NCBI GenBank assembly: GCA_963402885.1
Contig: OY727094.1
Span: forward strand, 8,372,501 to 8,436,500
Reading direction: 5' to 3'
Length of the DNA stretch: 64,000 nucleotides
Source: Antedon bifida
Lineage: Eukaryota; Echinodermata; Crinoidea; Comatulida; Antedonidae
Within the stretch, counting starts at the first letter, position 1. Each line of letters starts with the position of its first letter. The notes under the pieces are model-generated. The model saw only the letters and a program-made list of their open reading frames with translations, had not been told where the DNA came from and did no database searches. Positions 50,901 through 61,726 of the stretch are shown here, piece by piece. Made by a program: the position numbers and the translations under genes.

Positions 50901-53900
50901 ATTAAATTTGCCAATCAGAACTCTAGCTCCAAATGACTCTTCAAACAAATTATTGTAGTCAGCACCAATAATTTGAATGTTTCTCGTAAGGAGACCAACC
51001 TCAGCAGCTTCGGTGTATGTCAGAGATCCATCTTCAAGAGTGACCGTTTCAGCTGAAATGATGTGCAATAATGGGGTTATTTCATATCATAAATATGGGA
51101 TATGCAAACAAATACTGATAGGGTTCGCAAATTAATTGTTTAAAAAGTTCCAAATCTCATCCAGAAAACGTTTTGACTTTAAAAGAAAAATTGTAAACAC
51201 TTGATATGTTATCGAATAAAAAAATCTATAAATACCTATATGCTTATACTTTGCTGTGTCATTGATTCGTACAGTATGTTGATTAATAATTTCAATTATC
51301 ATGAACGTTTCAGTTTCCCAAGCCTCATATGATGTTGATGCCACCACAATCTCATCTCCTACTTTCCAAGTTACATTTTCTCTTAGATAGATGATGTCAT
51401 CGCCAGCGATGAGAGAACTGCTCAAATGTGTCCATGTGATATTGGGAGAAACTCCATGCATCTCCAAGCGACCAAATACACCTGAATAAATTAACACGAT
51501 TTAGTTATAGTTGATGAATAAGGTGTTTCTTCTTTATATTTAGCTGCAGGTTATTAGACTCTATCAGACTAAATAGATTTTCTATTGTAAGGCAATGACT
51601 TACCCAAAACTTTGGCTCCCATATTTGGTCCATTTGGTAGTGGAATGTCTTCAGTGAAATGGTTTCCATTTAAGAAAATTTGTAGTTGATGTTGAAATGG
51701 CGATTTCTCCCATCCAATAACCAAGGTTCCGCCATGAATAAATATGTAAGTTGCATTTATATAATTGTCTCTGGTATCTTCAATTTCCAGGGTGCCATAA
51801 ATATAGAGTCGATTCATATTTGGCAAAGGAACATCAGCAACTACCCATTTCCCTACAAATAAAAGAAAGTTTAAATTAAACAATAACAATAACCATGAGA
51901 CGGTGATTAATATCCCAGAACCTTTGACACAGCATCTAGATTTTCTTCAAGAAAAAACAATACCACTGAGATTCATAACAAGCATCCTGCTTGGATTGTT
52001 TATGCCTAGGCCTACTTTAGTGGGATTTTGTAGAAATAAATATGCTGTTTACTATACAATCAAAATTATTAAAAATTATTTTTTTTCCAGAAGAGATTAT
52101 TTTTTATTTTAACACACATACCAGGCATGATCATGACATCATCACCGTCTGTTGGCAGTACAAATGATCCATTATCATTACCACCCCATCCATCCTCTAC
52201 TCCTTCCCAAGCCTCAGCCGTGGACCAAAGAAGCACAGAAACGTTATCTGGTCTGCCTTCTGGAGGAGGTTCAGGAACAGGCGGAATACAGTCAAGGTAA
52301 TAGCATCTGTAAACTTGCAGATTAATTGGCAAAGTGTCTCCTTCAGTTGAATGTTTGTCTTTTCCGGATACTAAAGAAAAAATTAAAATATAGTAGATAA
52401 ATCGATACTTTACTTTACAGATAAAAGTAAAAGACTCGTGTTTAGACGTTCCACTCGTGTTTTAGTGTAATATAATTCAAATTATTTAAAAGGTAAAATA
52501 TGTTTCATTTTTTGGACACAAAACTAGCATAATCTACATTAAAAAATACAAAAGATATAGATACACATACATTAGCTTGTTTTGGTGTATATCAAATTAA
52601 TAATCTACCAGCTTTACATTTTTTCTTCTTTTATTGTGTTGTGATCAACATTTAAACTATTTATTTGATACATTGCATTGCATTGTGATATTTCCATGAT
52701 AAAGCCAACTTTAGAATTTGTAAATGTATTAGTTTCTTTTCTTTCTTTTTCGTGCTACTTTATATTATATATACTGTATTTGCAACTTACCTAAGTAATA
52801 AAGGTTGTTATCATCATTATTAAAATAATATTCTCCATAGCTGTTGTTTTCGTATGTCACCATTTGTTTTGTACTGTTTGTAACGTATCCGATCGTTGCA
52901 AACACATCAGGACTTTGTGTGAAGTTATGATTCATAACAACGTAGTCGCCATCGTTGAAATTATAGAAATCTGCGCTGTACGTAATGTTGGTAACATGAT
53001 CAACGTCTTCGAAAATGAAGTTGTATGTGTCTCCTTCCATTAATGTTATCATCCAACCTTCAGGATGTGTTATTCGCTTTTTCTTGTATGGTATACGGCT
53101 TGTACCATGTTGATTCGTGAATAAGGTATCTTTATAAAGAAGAGATGATGGCGAAACACCGTTGAATGCCATGCGGTGAAGTTTTACCGTATTATCACAA
53201 AACACGCCATCAACATTTAAACTGAAGGCATCATCTTTAGTACAATGAGCTGGTGGAAGATTAGGATTGTTAGGTAATACAATCTGATTGGCTGATCCTG
53301 TTAGTGTACCATCCAAATCTTCAAACCAATGCTCATGTTGCCATTGGAACGCAGCCTTGTTTGGAGAGTCGGTAAACTCAAGATTTTTCACTCGTGTGTG
53401 GAAGCCACCTTGATCTGTTTTACAATGAGCACAAGCACGCAGAGCTGCACAACGGCCTTCATTAAAATTGATGAACTGGACACCATCAATGGTCAGACCA
53501 GAACTCTTCGGACCATGGATACCAGCTGATGTGCATTCGTATGCATTCGATATGGCACTATATCCAATAATTGTGGAATCCTTGACAAGTGCCCCATCAT
53601 TATCAAATGGAATGTCACTATCAACTGTTTGATATTCAATTGCTGCTTTATCAGCATCTGAAATCAAAAAATCATGAAACTGGACACCGCCGACGGCAAT
53701 AGCCTCGGCTCCACGTTCTACCTTCCATGCCGTTAGACTGTAAAACTTTGCCTGCGTTGGTGTGTTGGAGTTACACTGTCCACCTTCCATTGGGTGATAT
53801 TCTGGGAAAATCCAGATTCCATACCAACCTTGGGAATGAGCAGTATTGTTTATGAATTCTCCCATAACCATTTTACGGGGACACATTGATGTTGTATATG

Positions 53901-56900
53901 AAGGGCCACCTGGATGTGCCGGCATATTGTACCAAAACCCAAAATGTGATCCACCAGCAGCTGCATTATGTCGCACAGTATTGTTTGGATTTGTTACCCA
54001 GAATGCAGCAGGTGTTACGTCAACGTTAAGTAAACTAGAGCTACTTTTGACAAAGACTCCAAGATTGTATTGGACAGTGTTTCCCATCTCAATACCGTCT
54101 TCCATAAAGTATGCGTGCCCCATGATATCAAATGCAACATTATGCTCAACTAACAAGTTGTCTACGGCATGAATTGTGACTGCGCGGTTAAAGGTATGAT
54201 GGATTCCACATCCACGAACATAAGATCCACTGACGTCACCATTTAAATGAAAGTGGATCGGATACCGTCCGAGACGGAATGCTTGTCCTGCGTGCGTCAC
54301 CTCCACGTACTCAATACGGCCTGTTACCAATTGTTGATTCTGATATTTTCCGAAAAGCATTATCTGGGATCCAAATTGATCACTACCAATCTCTTCGCCA
54401 TATCGACCCTGGAAACATGTCTGTGTTGCAAATTGATCTGCAAAACAAATAAATAATAATAGTGTACATTCGATTTGTTTTCATTATTTGTATATGCTTT
54501 AAATATCATAAAACATGAACATTATGTTTGTTTATGTACTGTAATACGTATACGTTAAAATCAAGAGTAAAAGAAACATTTACTGGTGTCGAATTCTTCC
54601 TCGCATGCTTCAATGGTCTCTGTCCATTCGTCTTGCACTGATCCACGGACGACAACGTTATGGGTCAAAAGACCAACTTCAGCTTTAGTTGATAAAAACA
54701 CACCATTTAGAGTTTGTTCAATTGAGATGTGCTCATACTCAAGTGCAGGCTCAACTTCAAGTGTTAGTCCATCAGATGATATATCTATCATAAATAAAAA
54801 AATTATCCATATATGTATATTGAACTTTCAAATGAATATGCCGACTGAATACGAACAAGACTCTTCAATGGTAGGCCTACGTTTGAGATGTGTTAGAGTG
54901 TGCATTTGTATTTATTTCTACTATTAAGTACTGTATACTAAGTAGAAAGTAAATGAAATTTTGTTTATATTGGTATTATACTAAATACATGCATTTAAAT
55001 TTGTTTCTATTAAACAATAAAATTACTACTAAACATAAAGATTGTAGACTTTTCAATTGGCTATTTTAATCTGTGAATGACGAAATTATCAGTGACATAA
55101 TTATGCAGAATTTTTATTTGAGGCGCTAACTTAGGCTACTCGATACTTACCAACAATTCGAACCATTTCATTTTCTCGCTGACTATGCCGATGCCCAGTG
55201 GAAGCAATTGCTATCTGATCACCAACATTCCATGTGACAGATTGTTCCAACATAAGGGTAGTGCTTCCAGTCACAGCGGTTTGTGCCAGATACGTCCATG
55301 TAACAGGAACTGGGATACCTACAAAGGAACGAGAAGCACATGTAAGCATGTCTTACTTTAGTCTAGGTTCTAGACTGTGTTTCGATTAGTAAAAAGATAA
55401 TATTTGGCACATATGGCGTTTCATGCGTATCGAAAATCGAAAGGTCGACTGGTAAACTAACATAAACAAGACAATAAACACATATTTGTTTAGTCTAGTT
55501 TGTAACGTTTCTGTGGTGGGTAGGAGTAGGCCTTTAAGGTTTCAAATTAATTTTCAATTGTATATAAATATAAAAAATGTAAAACATGTAGTATAAGTAT
55601 AGTAATAACATATTCTCGCAAAATTAAACTATTGTGTTGTTAGAGCCACAACGTCTTGCTAAAAAGAAATTTTGGTTTTTAGAATGCATTTTAAATAGCA
55701 AAACAAATCTGTGACATCTGTGAAATAAACTTTTGTCAGTTTTCAGGTTGCACATGGAAATGGTGTTTATGTGTTAAAATAGGAAATGTAGTTACCATGA
55801 AGATCAAGTGTTCCATTTCTTACAGCAAGAGTCTTGGCGCCAAAAAGAGGAAGTTCTTGTGACCTCTGGTGACCATGCATCATAATAGTTGCATTGTGCT
55901 GGAATGGCTCTTCTTCTGTGCCAACTTGTAACAATCCTCCATCAGTGATGAGAATGTTTTCTGCATGTAACTCTACATCTTTTTCATCGAAAATAAATTC
56001 ACCTCCTAAGCAAAAGAACAATTACAATCAAACTGTTTTAGTTCTTTATTTTCCCTGTTCTTACAGTGATGAATACAGAGATGTCTAAGTTGCTAATTAC
56101 CTTCAATCAAAAGCATTGATAGTATAGGTGTATCGACATCTAACAGAAGTGTTTGTCCGGCAGGTACTATGACAAAGTCACCTGCAATGGGAGGTTCAAG
56201 TCCTCCCCATGTCCAAGGAGATGACCACACATCTATGTAATAATAGTCAGCATTTTCCTGTTGAAGATAACACAAATTATTAAGTGGCCTTCTGCATTTT
56301 TTGTTTCCAGTTACGTAAATGATTATTTTGGACTTTATATATTCTGTTTAGTAATTTTTGGACGATATAATAACACAGATCAAAGGGCTACTGTATAATG
56401 GTCAAGGAGTTACATGGCATGCTTACCTGTGTGGCGATGTTGTCATCGTCATCTGTTACAACTCTGACATGAGTCTTGATAGAACCTTGGTGAGCTTCTG
56501 TTGTACATTCTATCACAGTAGTCGATTCAGAGGAAATGATGCATTCAGAACCATCAATAGTCACCACATTGCCAGAAGACCTGCAATAACATATTAAAAT
56601 GTTAATTTTGTATACAACTTATGTATTATTCATCTTTTAAATAACCTCTGGGAGTAATATGTATAAGAAAACTACACTAAAGGTTTAGTACCTGAACCCA
56701 GTTCCAGTAATAGTTAAATCAGTTCCTCCACCCGTTCCTCCTCTTGTTGGTTCTACTGAGTCGATAATAGCTGTTAGAGAAGACTTGTAAGTGAATGCAT
56801 CCGACAAGGTAGCATTCAATCCACTGTCAACCGAAACCACAATGTCACAAGGTACTGTAGACGAAGCTGTTAATAAAGAGAGATAATAAACTAGAAGGTA

Positions 56901-59900
56901 GGGAACAAATAAGAGAGAGAGAGTAAGGCAAGAACATTGTACTCTATTAGTTATTCTTGGATGAAAATTAGGACTCCATATAAGTATTTGTGTAATAGTT
57001 AATGCTGTGTTTGCTTCACTACTTCCAAAAATAAATAATTCCTTAAAAAAATAATAACAGTAGTTATTAACAGAAGTAAATAAAGTGCAAACAACTTACT
57101 AATTCCATCATTGGCCGGTATTAGGCACTGAAGAAACGTATATGTTCCTGATGTGACATCACATGGGTTACCACAAACTGTTACCTTTGTTCTATCTTCG
57201 TCGAAACCAGAACCTGTTAAGTTAAGTGTTTTTGTTCCAGCGAAACTTCCTGTAATGGAATAGAAACATGTTTACAAATCTAAAACTTCACTAAAGAAAA
57301 TGGCGCAAACATTCAAAGAGTGATCACACATAAGATAATGTAATACACAAATTGTAAGATTACTAATTATTTAACTTTTCATGATATAATTCAGTTAAGG
57401 TCTAAACAGATTAATAAAATATCATGTCATCTGATGATTTTAAAAGATGCAAAATAATTACTTTTATCTTTTGTATTATATTAGGTTTTATTTTGAAGTA
57501 ATATTGCTAAAATTAAGTTTTGCTTACCATCAATTGGAAAACTTGAAGCAATTGAAAGAATATACTCGAATGTTACGACTGATGAAGCTTTCCCTAGGTT
57601 AAAGACAGCAGCTTCTACCGTGTACACCCCAGCACCGTGTGATGGAACTTCACAGATAATCTCTGTCGCTGTTACACTGCCTACAACTGTGCACTCTTCT
57701 CCATCAACTGTTACTTCAACGTCTGCTGTCGATGATCCAAAATTGACTCCACGTATTGTGATACTGTCGCCAGAATTTCCAGACGATGGGGAAACTGATG
57801 ATATCGTTGGAGTTGCCGAAGACGTGAACTCAAAATTCTGAGTAGAAAACTCTTCCCCATTTGATGTAACAAGGAGGTCTGTAGTGGCAGCTGAGTGAGA
57901 GTTTGTGATACACGTGACCATTGAAATGTTAACAAATGTAATTTCACAAACATCACCATCAATTAATACAGATGTGTCATCAGTATGGAAGCCGCTTCCT
58001 TCGATTGTAATCAGAGTTCCACCTTCAGTACTTCCCTGTTGTGGGCTGATAGTATCGATAACAGCATCTCCCCATACAGTGTCAAAATTGACTAAGTTTG
58101 CATTTCCATATCTCTTCCGATGTACCGTGATTGGCAGTTCACCTACTGGGACATAGCCAACCTCACACTCAATCTCTTCACTATTTACAGCAACCACAGC
58201 ACAATCAACATTTCCGAACGTTACTGTGATGTCACTGATGACATCACCAAAGTCAGATCCATTTACATAGATGGTGTTCAAGGCACCACTAATAGTATCT
58301 GGAAAAACGTCTTGAACTTGCATTGTCAGATGTTGCTGGTAGGTGAAATTGAAAGGCTGAACACCGATGTTGATGGATGACTGGTGATTTAATTCGATAG
58401 CAACATCAAATGTATGACCAGATACATCATGAGAAGTGGTGGAACAAATTATATGAGTGTAGTTAAATGATTGAATGAGACAGGACTCTGGTCCAAGTGA
58501 AACAATCAAATCATCAACGGATGAAGCAGAAAACCCATTGCCCTCAATTGTTAGTACTGTACCACCAGCCAGCGAACCTTGAGATGGATCAACAGAGGTT
58601 ATACTAGGCACTAATATATAACTTCTTGCTGCTAGCGTATCAATAACATTCATAGCGTAACCTTGATTTTTCACATTAACTGATATCTCGTGATAATAAC
58701 CAACCAGTAGTGAGTTATTGGTTTCGATAATGCATTCAATAAGTGTTGCATTACTAAAAATGACGCTACATGCGTGATCATACCCAATCATGACTACATT
58801 CTCACAAGCCACATCACTGAAACCAGATCCTTCGATAGTTATAGTCTGCTCTGCCGAGCCAATCAATGGTGTAATAACGTCAATTGTAGCTGTACTGCAA
58901 TCCCAGAATGCAAAAGAGAACAACGAGATGTCACTTATGGTTGGCATTGCTGAAGAACAACCAGATATAGTGTCATCATCTCCTGGGCAAGAACTACTAT
59001 CAGTTGGAGTATTGCTCTGAGCACTGACATCATGGTTGGCAGAAATGTCATTCAATTTTACAGACAGTGGGTAAGCTACAGATCCAAATGGAGCAACATA
59101 GATAACACCAGTTAGATAGAATTTGTCTTCTTCTGGGACATCCGAATTTACAGGACCACTTGAATAATAATATTCTCCTTCGTTGTTGAATGTGTAAGAA
59201 TACGTACCTGTTTAAAATGTTAAATATTCATTAAATTTAAAATGGTAACATCATTACTGTATTTAAATAACTAGGCAATAAATTGTAAAATTTCTCTTTC
59301 TTAAGTTTCAACTATATAATATATTTGTGAATGGTTTAATATTTATAATACTTCGAGTAGCCGAACGTAAGAAAGTAAGCCTATACACATGTCCCAGAAT
59401 ATAGTTCATGATGACTGCATGAGCATGCCAGCAAACACTCTTCAAACAATTACTTGTTATGAGTGAAACACATACCACTTTTTGACCTTGATCCTGCGTA
59501 GAACCCTTTACCATCATATTCTACCGAATCTGCATCTGCAGTTTGTTGAACTGTATAACCTACAGAGTCAACAAGAGCTGGTGTTGACCATTGCCACATC
59601 ACTGTATCACCTGCCATTATTTTTAACACCTGTGGATCCCACTTATAACCAACTCCATAATCTGTAAGAGAGCAGAAAATGCAATTTATAGATAAATGCC
59701 TGAACCTAAACAGCTGGTGAAAGAAAGAATGCATTTAAAATATACGGAAGTGTCTTTAGAAGAAAGAGAAGATTAGACTTTAGCAGAATGTACACTTCTC
59801 TGTTAAACTTATTATATCATTGCCAGAATGATGATTATTTAATAGGTCAATGTTAGTATATCACACGTATTTTTTTTTTACATTATTAAATATCCCAATG

Positions 59901-61664
59901 ACATATTTGTTAATTGAGCATAAACATACCTTCATGTTTTCCTTGATTGGTCACAGTATGTACAACTCCCGAGCTCCCGGATGTACATTGAATCAGGTCA
60001 TCATTCAGATCTGTGATGTCACAGGTCACAAAACCAAAACTTACATCAACCAAAGAAGTATTAGTACCAAAACCAGAACCAGTAATAAATACCGTTGTAC
60101 CGCCTTGCAGAGAACCATGATCAGGGAAGATGCCTTCAATTACAAGATCATACGAAAATTGTTGTCTGAAAAATAAATATTTATAATTATTGTTATTCAT
60201 CTGGATTAAGATATTTATTTTATGTTATTATAAAACAATGGCCATAATTCACATTATTCACACTTATGTCGAGGGAAATGTAAAAAGTGAAACCACTTTA
60301 AATTAAATCCTACTTTACTGACTTAAACAAAATAATTTTCAGAGAAATTTGGTAAAAGTCCATGTCTGCTAATGCTGTAGTTCATTTTAAGTATAAAAAG
60401 ACACATAAAATCTCTATTTAAGCATTATAGCTTGAAACATACCCAGTTTTAGCATAACCTTTTCCTGGCACCGATACCGTCACGTCATAGATTCCAGGTT
60501 CGTTACCAGGAACAGTACATTGAATTTCGGTGTCATTAAATGATGTCACAGAACATTCAAGTTTATTAATAGTAACCATAGGCTCTTTGGTACCGAAGCT
60601 TGACCCAAGTATAACAATGGTGCCTCCCCCTAAAAAGAAAACAAAACAAAAATTTAAAATTTGCTAATTCCAAACAAAAATAATTATTTAAAACAACATC
60701 ATAGCCCTGAATTTGTTTCTACACAATGTTATGATTAATTAAAACACAAAGTTCTAAAAACGCATCGCATCACATCGCAAACGCATATTTTCAAATAAAT
60801 AAAGTTCTGTAGTAGATTCGACTTTTCATAATATCTCTGCATCGGTCTATAAAAGATAATAAAAAAATCAATTAATTAATTAATCACTTTTGTAAATCCA
60901 GTAACACTTTTTCACACAAAGTAAAACTTTTTGCGCACGCATATACAGGTAAAACCTTTGCACATCAAGTAAAACTTTTGCACATGAAGTAAAACTTTCA
61001 AACATGGTGTTTAATAATCCTATTAGAAGCAGATGTATTAAATTACAATGCATGTTTTTAGTCGCGTGCAACGACTCTACAGCTCACTATGTCGGTCGGT
61101 TGGTTGGTCACTAACTTGAGCAGGCGACTGCAGCCATGCATTGGCCTTGCTACATCTTTTTCACTTTAATTGTGACTAATGTTATTCTCTATTCTCTAAT
61201 ATTGAATATCAGAATTGTTAGGCTAACTTGTCCCAACCTACTGTAGTTACGATTTAGGAAAAGACCCCATTATCATAAAAAATTTTTAGTAAGAATAACG
61301 AACCTAGAACACTACTTGAAGTCGGTGAGATACTTGATATTGTTGGCGTTAAGGCTGGATCTTGAGTAAACGCATTGTCCTTACTGTGCGATTGGTTATC
61401 GATTTCAACATAAACATCTACCTTGTTTGTTGATCTTCGTCGCCTAGACTCATTCTTCAAACGAAACAGTAAAATGTATTGTTAATATTAAATTCAAGTC
61501 ATATAATAATTATTGTATGTGTTTTATTGTTTTCGATTAGTGGGCCTACATATTACAGATCAAAAGTGTTTTGGTTGAATATGCTTTGCTTTTAAAATAA
61601 GCAGTAATAAGTAAATTCTTTAAAATACTCAATTTTTCCACATTCAGCGTGCATGGGAGGAGGG

Positions 61665-61726
<62 letters not shown>

